From JAHCIE01 sp034431435 (GTDB taxonomy: Bacteria; Chloroflexota; Anaerolineae; Epilineales; JAHCIE01), in NCBI GenBank assembly GCA_034431435.1, contig DAOUDG010000084.1, positions 1 through 64,000 of the forward strand: DNA of 64,000 nucleotides, read 5' to 3'. This document shows, piece by piece, positions 33,167 through 42,533 of this stretch. A model generated the notes under the pieces. That model searched no databases. It had not been told where the DNA came from and saw nothing but the letters and a program-made list of their open reading frames with translations. Position 1 is the first letter of the stretch. Each line of letters opens with the position of its first letter. The position numbers were made by a program, and so were the translations under genes.

Positions 33167-35175
33167 ACATCCCCGCCACACCGGCTCCCCCGGCCGGCTA
33201 CGTCGCGCCGTCGCGACCTCGGACCTGGAGCGCGGCGGCCGTGGCGCGCTGGTCCCTCGTTGGCGCAACGGTCGCGACTCTCGTCGCCTTCGTGGCGCGG
33301 GTATGGGCGCTGGGCGACGCCAGCCTGTGGTACGACGAGGCCTATAGCATCGCGGCGGCGGCGAAGTCGCCGCTCGACATGTTCGCGACCATCATCGCCA
33401 CCGACAATAACCCACCTCTCCACCATCTGATCCTATCGGTAGGTCTGCGCCTGCTCGGCAGCCGCGAGTTCGCGGTGCGCTTCGTGAGCCTCGTGCCGGG
33501 CGTGCTGCTGGTTCCCCTGGCCTACACTACGGGGGCTGAGGTCTTTCGCGGCCATCCCGACCGGCGGGTGGCCGGCGCGGCGGCCGGTGTCAGCGCGGCG
33601 GCGCTGGTGAGCCTGTCGCCCTACCTCATCTTCTACGCCCAGGAAGCGCGCATGTACAGCCAGTTGACGCTGTTTGCGCTGCTGGCCGTGTGGACGCTGC
33701 TGTGGGCGACGCGGCGCGGCGCGGATGCCCCCCGTGGCCCATGGCCGTGGCTGGCCCACGGCGCGGCCATCGCCCTGATGCTCTACAGCCACTATGCGGC
33801 TGTACTGCTGCTGCCCGCCCTGGCCGTCTACGCGCTACTGGTCGGCGGGCGCGTCTTTGGGCGCTGGCTGTTGGCGTTGGCGTTCGGCCTGTTGCTGTGG
33901 CTGCCGTGGCTGCCCTCGGTCCTGACCCAGGTGCGGCGCTTCGGCGCAACGCCAGAATACTTCCCCGCCCAGCTGAACTTCGGCGATATCCTGGGCCAGA
34001 TTGTGACGCGCTTTCTCGGCGTCGCCTCGACGCCGCTGGCCTTGACCCTGACGGGCGCGCTGCTGCTCGGCGCGTTGCTGGCGGTGGTCAGCCTGTGGCG
34101 CGCCGCCCCCGACCTGGCTCGCCGCGTCGCGCTGCTTGCCCTGGCCGCCGCCCTGCCCATGCTGCTTACGGCGGGGCTGGCGACGGTCATCCCCAAGTTC
34201 GTGCCGCGCTATGCCATCGTTGCCGCCCCGGCTCTCCTCGTCGCGGCGCCCGTCGTGCTGGTCGCCCTGCTGTGGAACCGACGTCCGGCCGGGCGCGTCG
34301 TCTATGGTGTGGCCCTGGCCCTGACCTTGCTGGCGAGCGCGGGCGGCGCGTGGAGCGCGGCCCATATCCCCTTCCTGGGCAAGGACGACGCGCGGGGCGT
34401 GGCTCGCTACGTCACGGAGCGCGCCAAGCCGGAGCAGGCGGTACTGCACGTCCGCAATACGCCGGAAGCCTTCGACTACTACTACCGGGGCGCGGCCCCG
34501 CGCTACGCGATGGACGTCGGCTTCGACTTCGCGGCGGGCGCGACGAAACTGAATCAGGTGCTGGCGACCCGGCCGAGCCACATCTGGCTACCCTTGTGGC
34601 AGTACGAGTTTACGGATCCGACGGGTATGGTGATTACCGAGCTGACGCGGCGTAGCCAGAAAGCGCCCCTCATCCGCGACAACTTCGCCGGCTACCATTT
34701 GATGCGCTTCGAGCTGAGTGATTGGACGCCCATCGACCCGACCGCTGCACCCACCCAGCCCATCGGCGCAACCTTCGAGCGCCAATTGACGCTGGTGGGC
34801 GCCGACCGCCTGCCCGACCTCTCCGACGCTGTAGGCTGGACACTGACCTGGACCGCCGACCGCCCCCTTGACCGCGACTTCTCGGTGACGGTGCAACTCG
34901 TGGACGCGGACGGCCAGGTACGGTTGGCCCACGACCAGGCGGTCGTCACGCCCTACCTGTCGGCGACCGGCTTCCCGGTTGGTCTACCGCTGCGAGGTCT
35001 GACGCAGCTGAGTCTACCCGCCGATCTCGCCCCCGGCGCGTATGATGCGCGCCTGCTGGTGTGGGACGCGCGCGAGCAGCGCAACCTGGGCGCGACGGAC
35101 GCCACCGGCCGCCACCTGGGGGCGAGCGTCTCCCTGGGCCAGGTGGACGTGCCGCCGCTGGTGAAGGCAAAGTAG
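33157..35175 (+). CDS. GT39/ArnT-like membrane glycosyltransferase (GT-C)
   Basis: A 672-residue protein. About ten membrane helices fill residues 30-410, with the catalytic loop ASLWYDEAYSIAAAAKSP after the first helix (Asp-Glu pair). NNPPLHHLIL and YAQEARMYSQLTLFALLA are typical of GT39/PMT relatives. A C-terminal extracytoplasmic part (from about residue 538) carries one degenerate copy of the shared beta-sandwich-like module (TLTWTADRPLDRDFSVTVQLVD). It probably transfers a sugar from polyprenyl phosphate outside the membrane. The acceptor is unknown. The start overlaps the GT4 stop. Confidence 0.85.
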   Translation: MGMNIPATPAPPAGYVAPSRPRTWSAAAVARWSLVGATVATLVAFVARVWALGDASLWYDEAYSIAAAAKSPLDMFATIIATDNNPPLHHLILSVGLRLLGSREFAVRFVSLVPGVLLVPLAYTTGAEVFRGHPDRRVAGAAAGVSAAALVSLSPYLIFYAQEARMYSQLTLFALLAVWTLLWATRRGADAPRGPWPWLAHGAAIALMLYSHYAAVLLLPALAVYALLVGGRVFGRWLLALAFGLLLWLPWLPSVLTQVRRFGATPEYFPAQLNFGDILGQIVTRFLGVASTPLALTLTGALLLGALLAVVSLWRAAPDLARRVALLALAAALPMLLTAGLATVIPKFVPRYAIVAAPALLVAAPVVLVALLWNRRPAGRVVYGVALALTLLASAGGAWSAAHIPFLGKDDARGVARYVTERAKPEQAVLHVRNTPEAFDYYYRGAAPRYAMDVGFDFAAGATKLNQVLATRPSHIWLPLWQYEFTDPTGMVITELTRRSQKAPLIRDNFAGYHLMRFELSDWTPIDPTAAPTQPIGATFERQLTLVGADRLPDLSDAVGWTLTWTADRPLDRDFSVTVQLVDADGQVRLAHDQAVVTPYLSATGFPVGLPLRGLTQLSLPADLAPGAYDARLLVWDAREQRNLGATDATGRHLGASVSLGQVDVPPLVKAK

Positions 35176-35180
35176 ACGCC

Positions 35181-37544
35181 ATGGATGTCGCCAAGAAATC
35201 CCTGGCCGCGCCGACCGTGGGCGCGTGGCCGCAGGCACGACGGGTGCCGGCCATTGCACTCATCCTGCTGTTCTTCGTGCTGTGGGGCGCGTTCTATAGC
35301 CTATCGACGCCGGTCTTCGAGGGGCCGGACGAACAGTGGCACTTCTCCTACGCCCAGTACCTGATTCAGAAGCAGCGCCTGCCTACTCCCAGCGACCCCG
35401 ACGCGGCCGCCATGCAACAGGAGGTAACGCAGCCACCGCTGCCCTATATTCTCTACGCCCTGGTCACCGCGCCTATCGATGCCTCCGACTACCCGGCCGC
35501 CTTCCCCCGCAACCGCCACTTCCCGGTCACGGCGCCCGGCTGGGAGGCGAACAATAAGAATTACTTCGCCCACAGCATCGAGGAGGACTTCCCCTGGCAT
35601 GGGGCCGCGCTGGCCGTGCGTGTCGGCCGCTGGCTGGCGATTCTTCTGAGCGCGTTCGCCGTGCTGGGGACATACCTGCTGGGCCGCGAGCTGTGGCCCG
35701 ATGATCGGGTTCCGGCCCTGGCCGCCGCGCTGCTCCTGGCGGCTACGCCCACCTTCCTCTACATCGGCGGCATGTTCAGCAACGATGGCCCGGCGGCGGC
35801 CCTGGCGACCCTGGCGCTGTGGGTCATGGCGCGCCTCATCCGCCGCGGCCTGACGCCGGGGCGAGTCGTCGCCCTCGGCGTCCTCGTTAGCCTGTCCATT
35901 CTCAGCAAAGCCAGTAGCCTGCTCCTGGTAGCCCCGGCGATGCTGGCCGTTGCGTGGGCGTGGTATCGTGAGGTGGAGGACGCCCCGCGCGGTCTGCTGC
36001 GCGCCTTGCCGCGCCTGCTCGGCTACGGCGTCGCCCTGCTGGCGGTGGTCGCCACTCTGGCTGGCTGGCTGTACGTGCGCAATACCCTTGAGTTCGGCGA
36101 CCCCCTGGGCATCAAGCCCCACACCGAGACCGCCTGGGCCGAGTCGAAGCCCACGCCCCTCGCCGAGCTGTGGGCGCGCCTGCCCCGCGTCTGGGATACC
36201 TACTGGGGCGCGTTCGGCTGGGGCAACATCAACTTCCAGGATTGGGTGTCCACCGTTCACACCACTCTGGCGCGCCTGGCCGTGCTCGGCCTGCTGCTGG
36301 CCGCCGTGGACTTTGCCCGGAGGCGACGCTTCCCGTGGGACTGGCTGCGCTCGGCCGGCCTGGGCATCATCGTTACGCTCAGCGTAGCCGTGGCCGTCAC
36401 GTTGATCGCCCTGCTGCGCTGGAACCAGATTGTCGATGCCCCCTGGGGCCGCCTCATGTTCCCCGCCTCAGCGGCTAGCTCAGTCTTGCTGGTAGCGGGC
36501 TGGCGCGGCCTGTGCCTCGCGCTGTGGCGCTGGCTGCGGCGTTACATGCCCGCCGCCCCCGCCCGCGCTGCCGCCCTCCTGCCGCTGGTCTTCGTGGTGG
36601 GTATGGCCCTCGCCGCACCCTTCACCCTGATTCGCCCCGCCTACGCCCGACCGCCCTGGCTGAGCGCCACCGAGGCCGCGGCGCTTCAGCCCCAACTCGA
36701 CATCCGCGCGGGTGACGTGGCCCGCCTCGTCAGCGCGCGGTCCGAGCCGTCGGTGGTGAACGCGGGGACTCCCTTCACCGTGACTGTGTGCTGGCAGCCA
36801 CTGGCCCGCACCAACCCACCCCTGACCCAGTTCGTCCAGGTGGTCGGGCAAAACGACCGTCTGGTGAGCGCGGGGCGGCGCTCCTATCCCGGCCTCGGCT
36901 CGTATCCCACCTCTGGTTGGAAGCTCGGTCAGGTCTTCTGCGACCCGGTTACCGTCAGCGTGCCCGCCAATGAGGTGCGCGCCGACCAGCCGGAGCTATT
37001 CCAGATCGAAGTCGGCTTTTTCCGCCGCGACACAGGCGATCGCCTGCCCATGCAGGACAGCGCGGGCAAGGCCATCACGGGCTTCGTCGATCAGGTCAAG
37101 ATTCGCCCGCTGCCGCCCTATGTCGCTCACCCGTCGCAGACGGCCGACGCCACCTTCGGCGGGCAGATTCGCCTCCTCGGCTACGATCTACCGGCCAGCG
37201 CGCAGCCTGGCGAGACTGTGCCGCTCAGCCTGTACTGGCAGGCGGCCGAGTCGCCCGCCGCCAACTATCAGGTCTTCATCCACCTGCTGGACGCGGCGGG
37301 CAGGTCGGTCGCCCAGTTCGACGGCCCGCCGCGCGGCGGCGCCTATCCCACCTCGGCCTGGGATGTCGGCGAGAGCGTGCCCGACGCCCACCCACTGGCG
37401 TTGCCCGCGCCGCTTGCGCCCGGCTCGTACAGCCTGCGTATCGGCCTCTACCGCCTCGACGACGGGGGGCGGCTGCCCGCGACGGGTGCGGATGCGGTAG
37501 ACGGTGGGGCCGTCCGCCTGCCGCTGGAGGTGCGCGCGCCATGA
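35181..37544 (+). CDS. GT39-like membrane glycosyltransferase with two C-terminal modules
   Basis: A 787-residue protein. The first helix (ALILLFFVLWGAFYSL) is followed by the catalytic-type loop FEGPDEQWHFSYAQYL, and about nine further helices run to residue 490. The loop between helices 1 and 2 is long (PAAFPRNRHFPVTAPGWE and onward), as in DUF2142-like relatives. Two beta-sandwich-like modules follow at about 507-640 and 656-787. The second has the full pattern LLGYDLPASAQPGETVPLSL, VFIHLLDAAGR, PTSAWDVGESV and LRIGLYRLDDGG. It starts five bases after the previous stop. The substrate is unknown. Confidence 0.83.
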   Translation: MDVAKKSLAAPTVGAWPQARRVPAIALILLFFVLWGAFYSLSTPVFEGPDEQWHFSYAQYLIQKQRLPTPSDPDAAAMQQEVTQPPLPYILYALVTAPIDASDYPAAFPRNRHFPVTAPGWEANNKNYFAHSIEEDFPWHGAALAVRVGRWLAILLSAFAVLGTYLLGRELWPDDRVPALAAALLLAATPTFLYIGGMFSNDGPAAALATLALWVMARLIRRGLTPGRVVALGVLVSLSILSKASSLLLVAPAMLAVAWAWYREVEDAPRGLLRALPRLLGYGVALLAVVATLAGWLYVRNTLEFGDPLGIKPHTETAWAESKPTPLAELWARLPRVWDTYWGAFGWGNINFQDWVSTVHTTLARLAVLGLLLAAVDFARRRRFPWDWLRSAGLGIIVTLSVAVAVTLIALLRWNQIVDAPWGRLMFPASAASSVLLVAGWRGLCLALWRWLRRYMPAAPARAAALLPLVFVVGMALAAPFTLIRPAYARPPWLSATEAAALQPQLDIRAGDVARLVSARSEPSVVNAGTPFTVTVCWQPLARTNPPLTQFVQVVGQNDRLVSAGRRSYPGLGSYPTSGWKLGQVFCDPVTVSVPANEVRADQPELFQIEVGFFRRDTGDRLPMQDSAGKAITGFVDQVKIRPLPPYVAHPSQTADATFGGQIRLLGYDLPASAQPGETVPLSLYWQAAESPAANYQVFIHLLDAAGRSVAQFDGPPRGGAYPTSAWDVGESVPDAHPLALPAPLAPGSYSLRIGLYRLDDGGRLPATGADAVDGGAVRLPLEVRAP

Positions 37545-40432
37545 GCCGCACGTCCTCGCTCGACACGTCGGCGCTGCGCAATGGCCGCGCCATTGCCACC
37601 CCCAGCGGTGCGGCCTCGGCGGTGGGGCGCGGCGCGGCGCGGGTCGATGTCGCGCGCCTGACGCTGTGGCTGGTGGTCGGGCTGACGCTGCTCGCCTTCG
37701 GCCTGCGCGTCTACTGGCTCGACGGCCAGTCGATGTGGAGCGACGAGGGCCTCAGCCTCTATCGGGCCAGTCAATCCCTGGGCGATCTGCTGGCGAATAC
37801 CATCACCGTCGACGGCGTGGTGACGCGGGACACCACCCCGCCCACCTACTTCCTGCTTCTGGCGGGCTGGCGCGCCGTGGTGGGCGATTCCATCTACGCA
37901 CTACGCTTTCTCGGCGCTGCCTTCGGCGTGCTGGCCGTCCCGCTCATGTTCGCCCTCGGCAAGCGCCTGTTCTCGCCCCTGGTGGGCGCGCTGGCCGCGC
38001 TGCTCATGGCGGTGTCCCCTTTCCATATCTTCTACTCCCAGGAATTGCGCAACTATAGCCTGTTCATGACCCTCAGCCTCGTCTCGGTGTGGTTGACGTG
38101 GCGGCTGCGCGGCGTAGCCCGCCACCGCCGCGCCCCCCTCGGCATCGCGTGGCTCGTGGTCACAGCCTTGATGGCCTATACCCACTATTTCGGCCTCTTC
38201 ATCCTCGCCTTCGAGTTGCTGGCGCTGGCCGTCATGGCGCTGCGCGGGCGCGTAAGCCGCCGCGTGTGGCTGCTGATTGGGCTGGCTGCCCTGCTGGCCT
38301 TGCCCCTCATCCCCTTCGGCCTGGCCCAGCTACGGGCCGGACCCCAGTTCGACTTCGAGCGGCTGCCCGTCTCGCGTGTCCTGCACGAGGCCCTGACTGC
38401 CTATAGCCTGGGCATGGTCAAAGAAGTCACACTGCCCTGGGCGGAGCTGCTGCCCTATGCCCTGCTCACCCTCCCCGCTGTGGCGCTGTGGGGCCGCTCG
38501 CCCCGTACCCGCCCGCCTTTGGTATTCACCCTGGGCTGGCTGATCGTGCCCCTGACGCTGCTGCTTCTCGTCTCCCAGATCACGCCGATCTACAATGGCC
38601 CGCGTCACATCCTCTTCGGCCTGCCGCCCTTCCTGATGCTCGTCGCGGCTTCCCTGGGCGGATTGCGCGGCTGGTGGCGGCTGCTCATCCTGCCCGCGCT
38701 GGCCCTCGTGCTCTTCCAGCAGGGCCAGCGCATCCACGAGCAGTTCTTCTCTCTGGTCAAGGATGATGTGCGCGGCGCGGCGGCATTCATCAGCCAGCGC
38801 GCCGCGCCCGGGGATGTCGTCGTTCTCCACGACGCCCTGATTCAGTTCACCTTCTTGCCCTACTATCAGGGCGCTGCGCCGGTTGTCAGCCTACCGCGCT
38901 ACGCCGCCGGCGATATGGCGGCGGCCCAGGCCGAACTGGCGCGGCTCGCGGCGAGCCACGATCGGGTGTGGTTCGTGAGTCAGCCGGCGCCTCGCGACGG
39001 CTTCCCCCAGAATGCCCTGCCCGAGTGGGCCAGGCAGAACCTGTTCCAGGCGTCGACGACCGATTTTGGCGACCTGTGGCTCGAATCCCACGTGGACGAG
39101 TACCGCGCCGCGCCGCCTATCAGCGACTCGCTGCCGCCCGACGCCACGCCCCTGGCGTCCCGCTGGGAGCCTGGCATCCGCCTCCACGGCTACCAGGCGC
39201 AACGTGAGACCAGCCTGGGCGAGCCGCTAGAGATGACGTTATACTGGTCAGCGGACACGCCCCAGACCGTCGAGCCGCGCCTGACAGTAGCCCTCGTCGA
39301 TGCGGAGGGCCGCGAGTGGTGGGCCGCCGACCACGGCTTCTACGACGGCCTGCCGGTTCGCCGCTGGCCCACCGCCAAGGTTATTGCCCAGGACTACCGC
39401 TTCGACCTGCCGCCGGGCCTGGCGCCGGGTAACTATCAGATACGCCTCCAGCTCCGCGACGAGAACGACGCCGCCCTGACACCCCAGGGCCAGCAGCCCG
39501 CGCCCGGCTGGGTGGACGGCCCGGCCCTGTCGCTTGTCCGACCGACGACCCCCGTGTCCCTGCCCGCCGTGGCCGGGCGGGTGGCGACGACCGCTCATTT
39601 TGACGGCCTTGATCTGGTGGCTGTGGACGAACCCATCACCCCGGTTCGCCCCGGTCGCATCTGGCAAGGGGTCCTGTACTGGCAGGTGCGCCAGCCCCTC
39701 GCCGCCGATGTCGAGGTCAAGGCGCAATTGGTGGATGGGCGCGGCGCAGTCCTGGCCGAGGACATCGTTCCGCCGTCGCGCGCCGACTTCCCCACCTCCG
39801 CCTGGCAGGTGGGGGACTTGGTACGCACGCCGATACGGCTGCCAGTGCCGAGCAACGCCAGTGGCGACGACTATCGGCTGCGCGTGGGCCTGGTCGACGG
39901 GCGGGGCGCGGCCATCGCCGGATCGGCGGGGTGGTGGCCCGTCCGCCACGATATGCTGGACGTGGCGCGGGCGGAGGTGACGCCGTGGCCGCTCGTGACG
40001 CGCGTGCCCGACATGGAGCGCCCGCTGGACGCTGCGTTCGGGCCGATTCGCCTGCGCGGCTATAGCCTGGCAGGCGAGGGCGTGCCGGGTAAGGACCTGG
40101 CGCTGACCCTGATCTGGCAGGCGACCGAGCAGCCTACCGAGAACCTCACAGTGTTCGTCCACCTGCTCGACGAGGCCGGCAAGCCGGTCGCCCAATCCGA
40201 CGGCATTCCCGTCGGCGGCGCGCGTCCCACCGACGGCTGGCGGCCGTCCGAGGTCATCCAGGATGAGCGGCGCGTTCGCCTGCCCACCGCCCTCCCGCCG
40301 GGTACGTATGGCCTGGGCGTAGGATTGTACCATGCCGATAGCGGCCAGCGTGTGCCCGTCACCCTCGACGGCCAGCCTCAGCCCAACGACATTCTCACCC
40401 TGGACACGACGGTGCGCGTCAAGGCGCGCTGA
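37541..40432 (+). CDS. GT39/ArnT-like membrane glycosyltransferase with three C-terminal modules
   Basis: A 963-residue protein. An Ala/Arg-rich N-terminal tail precedes helix 1, and the catalytic loop is GQSMWSDEGLSLYRASQS. TPPTYFLLLAGWRAVVGDS and FYSQELRNYSLFMTLSLV are typical GT39 signatures, with about nine to eleven helices to residue 420. A mixed domain follows, then three beta-sandwich-like modules at about residues 540, 685 and 830. The last is the most canonical (VFVHLLDEAGKPVAQSDG). The ATG overlaps the preceding stop (ATGA). The enzyme class is clear; the donor and acceptor are not. Confidence 0.86.
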   Translation: MSRTSSLDTSALRNGRAIATPSGAASAVGRGAARVDVARLTLWLVVGLTLLAFGLRVYWLDGQSMWSDEGLSLYRASQSLGDLLANTITVDGVVTRDTTPPTYFLLLAGWRAVVGDSIYALRFLGAAFGVLAVPLMFALGKRLFSPLVGALAALLMAVSPFHIFYSQELRNYSLFMTLSLVSVWLTWRLRGVARHRRAPLGIAWLVVTALMAYTHYFGLFILAFELLALAVMALRGRVSRRVWLLIGLAALLALPLIPFGLAQLRAGPQFDFERLPVSRVLHEALTAYSLGMVKEVTLPWAELLPYALLTLPAVALWGRSPRTRPPLVFTLGWLIVPLTLLLLVSQITPIYNGPRHILFGLPPFLMLVAASLGGLRGWWRLLILPALALVLFQQGQRIHEQFFSLVKDDVRGAAAFISQRAAPGDVVVLHDALIQFTFLPYYQGAAPVVSLPRYAAGDMAAAQAELARLAASHDRVWFVSQPAPRDGFPQNALPEWARQNLFQASTTDFGDLWLESHVDEYRAAPPISDSLPPDATPLASRWEPGIRLHGYQAQRETSLGEPLEMTLYWSADTPQTVEPRLTVALVDAEGREWWAADHGFYDGLPVRRWPTAKVIAQDYRFDLPPGLAPGNYQIRLQLRDENDAALTPQGQQPAPGWVDGPALSLVRPTTPVSLPAVAGRVATTAHFDGLDLVAVDEPITPVRPGRIWQGVLYWQVRQPLAADVEVKAQLVDGRGAVLAEDIVPPSRADFPTSAWQVGDLVRTPIRLPVPSNASGDDYRLRVGLVDGRGAAIAGSAGWWPVRHDMLDVARAEVTPWPLVTRVPDMERPLDAAFGPIRLRGYSLAGEGVPGKDLALTLIWQATEQPTENLTVFVHLLDEAGKPVAQSDGIPVGGARPTDGWRPSEVIQDERRVRLPTALPPGTYGLGVGLYHADSGQRVPVTLDGQPQPNDILTLDTTVRVKAR

Positions 40433-40439
40433 GCGGCGT

Positions 40440-40457
40440 GTCGCGTGGAGCCGCGAC
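40440..40457. terminator. Small hairpin after the GT39 run
   Basis: GTCGCG, loop TGGAGC, CGCGAC, eight bases after the stop. There is no T-run; it is a weak candidate for the operon end. Confidence 0.35.
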
Positions 40458-40492
40458 GCGACTGGGCAACAGGCCTATGCCTCGCGCCCGGC

Positions 40493-40521
40493 TTGGCGCA
40501 ACCCTCCGCTTGTGCTATAAT
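40493..40521 (+). promoter_or_regulatory. Strong promoter upstream of the flippase-like gene
   Basis: TTGGCG (40493-40498), a 17-base spacer and consensus TATAAT (40516-40521) with an extended TGC in front. This is the best promoter match in the window. Confidence 0.82.
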
Positions 40522-40544
40522 GCCGCGTCGAGACAGCAGACGCC

Positions 40545-40580
40545 AAGGCCCGTCCAGCCAGGCTGAGCGGGCCTTCATTT
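40545..40580 (+). terminator. Terminator-like hairpin in the 5' leader
   Basis: AAGGCCCG (40545-40552) pairs with CGGGCCTT (40568-40575), with an inner CAGCC/GGCTG stem and a following TTCATTT. It starts about 17 bases after the predicted transcript start and ends 47 bases before the ATG at 40627, so it may attenuate transcription. Confidence 0.6.
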
Positions 40581-40626
40581 GTGGAGCCAGACGCGGCTCT
40601 GCCTCAGTAGTCGGCGCGAGTCAGCC

Positions 40627-41607
40627 ATGCGAAAGCCTTCGACCTGGATACGCATCCTCGTTAGCGTGATTCTCCTGGCGCTGTTGCTGCGCCAGGCGGG
40701 CGCGCAGAACGTGGTCGAGCGACTGCGCCAGATGAACCCGTGGGACTTCGCCATCGCCCTCGGCCTGTATCTGCTGGGCGTCTGGCTGCGCTCATGGCGC
40801 TGGCAGGGCCTGCTCGACGCGGTGGGCTACCACGGGCGTCTCGGTCGCCTGACGGAGCTGTACTTCGTCGGGACCTTCTTCAACCAGATTTTGCCCACTG
40901 GCATCGGCGGCGACGTAGTGCGCGTCTACGAGACGGCCAAGGACGGTGCGGGCACGGCTAACGCCGCCAGCAGTGTCGTGGTCGACCGCGCCACCGGCCT
41001 CATCACCCTGATGGCGATGGCGCTGGTTACCCTGGGGCTGGCGATGATTGTGCGCCCCGGTGTGGTGGACCCAGGCGTAGCGCTGGTCATCCTGCTGGTG
41101 TCGGGGGGCGTCATGGCGGGCATGATCGCCATGCTGGAGGCGGACCGGCTGCGGCGCGTCCTGACTCGCATCCCGCTGGTCGGTAAGTGGCTGGCGAGGC
41201 CCGGCGCGCGCGCCTTCGCCGAGTCGTTCCAGATGTACAAAGGCCCCGCCCTCAACAAGGCGCTGCTGGTGTCCATCGTGTTCAACGTCCAACTTATCGC
41301 CACCAACTACTTCCTCGGGCAGGGCCTCGGCGTCAACGCCTTGATGGACGCGCCTATTCTCTACTACCTGCTCTTCATCCCCATTATCTCTTTTGTGCTG
41401 GCCCTACCTATCTCTATCAGCGGCCTGGGGGCGCGCGAGGCGGCCTACGTGGCCTTGTTCGGCAGCGTCGGCGTGCCAAGTGACCAGGCGCTGGCGCTGT
41501 CCCTGTCCTTCTACGCCGTCAACCTGATCACGGGGGCTATCGGCGGCGTGCTATACGTCGTGAGCGGCCTGCGCGGCGGCCGCGGCGCGGTGAGCGCGGA
41601 GAAATGA
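40627..41607 (+). CDS. Lysylphosphatidylglycerol-synthase-type membrane protein (flippase-like)
   Basis: A 326-residue protein with about eight helices. The UPF0104/LPG-synthase transmembrane signature is visible as FVGTFFNQILPTGIGGDVVRVYE, followed by SVVVDRATGLITLM and the C-terminal SISGLGAREAAYVALF. Relatives include the membrane part of MprF, which flips lysyl-lipids, and the archaeal AglD. In this glycan cluster a role in moving a polyprenyl-linked sugar across the membrane is attractive but inferred. It starts its own transcript from the TATAAT promoter; the next gene overlaps its stop. Confidence 0.85.
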   Translation: MRKPSTWIRILVSVILLALLLRQAGAQNVVERLRQMNPWDFAIALGLYLLGVWLRSWRWQGLLDAVGYHGRLGRLTELYFVGTFFNQILPTGIGGDVVRVYETAKDGAGTANAASSVVVDRATGLITLMAMALVTLGLAMIVRPGVVDPGVALVILLVSGGVMAGMIAMLEADRLRRVLTRIPLVGKWLARPGARAFAESFQMYKGPALNKALLVSIVFNVQLIATNYFLGQGLGVNALMDAPILYYLLFIPIISFVLALPISISGLGAREAAYVALFGSVGVPSDQALALSLSFYAVNLITGAIGGVLYVVSGLRGGRGAVSAEK

Positions 41608-42533
41608 GCCACTGCCTCGTTACCGGCGCGGCGGGCTTCATCGGCAGCCACCTGGCTGAGGCGCTGCTGGCCGACGGCCACACCGTCGTCGGGCTGGACT
41701 GCTTCACCGACTACTACGCCCGGTCCGTCAAGGAGCAGAACCTGGCGGGCCTGCGCGCCGCACCCGGCTTCACCTTCGTCGAGGCTGATCTGCGGACCGA
41801 CGACCTCGCCCCCCACTTCGATGGTGTGGATGCCGTGTTCCATCAGGCGGCAATGGCCGGGCTGCTCAAGAGCTGGACGCACTTTGACGCCTACATGACG
41901 TGCAACATCCAGGCAACCCAGCGGCTGCTGGAAGCGGCGCGGGCAGCGGGCGTCCGGCACGTCGTCCACGCCTCCACGTCCTCAGTCTACGGGCGCGACG
42001 TATCCGGTGATGAGGGCCAGCCGATGTGCCCCGCCTCACCCTACGGCCTGACCAAGCTGGCCGCCGAGCACCTGGTATGGAACTACCGCGACACCTTCGG
42101 CGTTCCGGTGACGGTGTTGCGCTACTTCTCCATCTACGGCCCGCGCCAGCGGCCCGATATGGGCATCTACCTGCTCATCGACGCCGTCCTGCACGGCACG
42201 CCGATGACCGTCTTCGGCGACGGCGAGCAGACGCGCGGCAATACCTACGTCAGCGACGTGGTGCAGGCCAATCGCCGCGCGTTGGCCCACGGCCCCACGG
42301 GCGCGGCGTTCAACATCGGCGGCGGCAGCCTGGTGTCCTGGAATGAGACGATTGCCCTGGTGGAGCGCCTCATCGGCAAGCCGCTGAGGCGCGTGCCTGG
42401 CCCAACGCGGCCCGGCGAGCAGCGCCATGCCCTGGCCGATACGACCAGGGCGCGCGAGAAGTTGGATTGGCAGCCCCAGATCGACATCGAAACCGGGCTG
42501 CGGGCACAAGTGGAGTGGCAGCGTGGACGATAA
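41604..42533 (+). CDS. NAD-dependent sugar epimerase/dehydratase (extended SDR)
   Basis: A 309-residue extended SDR. GAAGFIGSHLAEALL binds NAD, and the catalytic residues are in HASTSSVYG and SPYGLTKLAAEHL (canonical Tyr-x-x-x-Lys). FSIYGPRQRPDMGIYLLI and the GDGEQTRGNTYVSDVV segment are typical of UDP-glucose/UDP-glucuronate 4-epimerase relatives. It probably interconverts a UDP-sugar for the surrounding transferases. The ATG overlaps the previous stop by four bases. The exact substrate cannot be read from sequence alone. Confidence 0.87.
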   Translation: MSHCLVTGAAGFIGSHLAEALLADGHTVVGLDCFTDYYARSVKEQNLAGLRAAPGFTFVEADLRTDDLAPHFDGVDAVFHQAAMAGLLKSWTHFDAYMTCNIQATQRLLEAARAAGVRHVVHASTSSVYGRDVSGDEGQPMCPASPYGLTKLAAEHLVWNYRDTFGVPVTVLRYFSIYGPRQRPDMGIYLLIDAVLHGTPMTVFGDGEQTRGNTYVSDVVQANRRALAHGPTGAAFNIGGGSLVSWNETIALVERLIGKPLRRVPGPTRPGEQRHALADTTRAREKLDWQPQIDIETGLRAQVEWQRGR

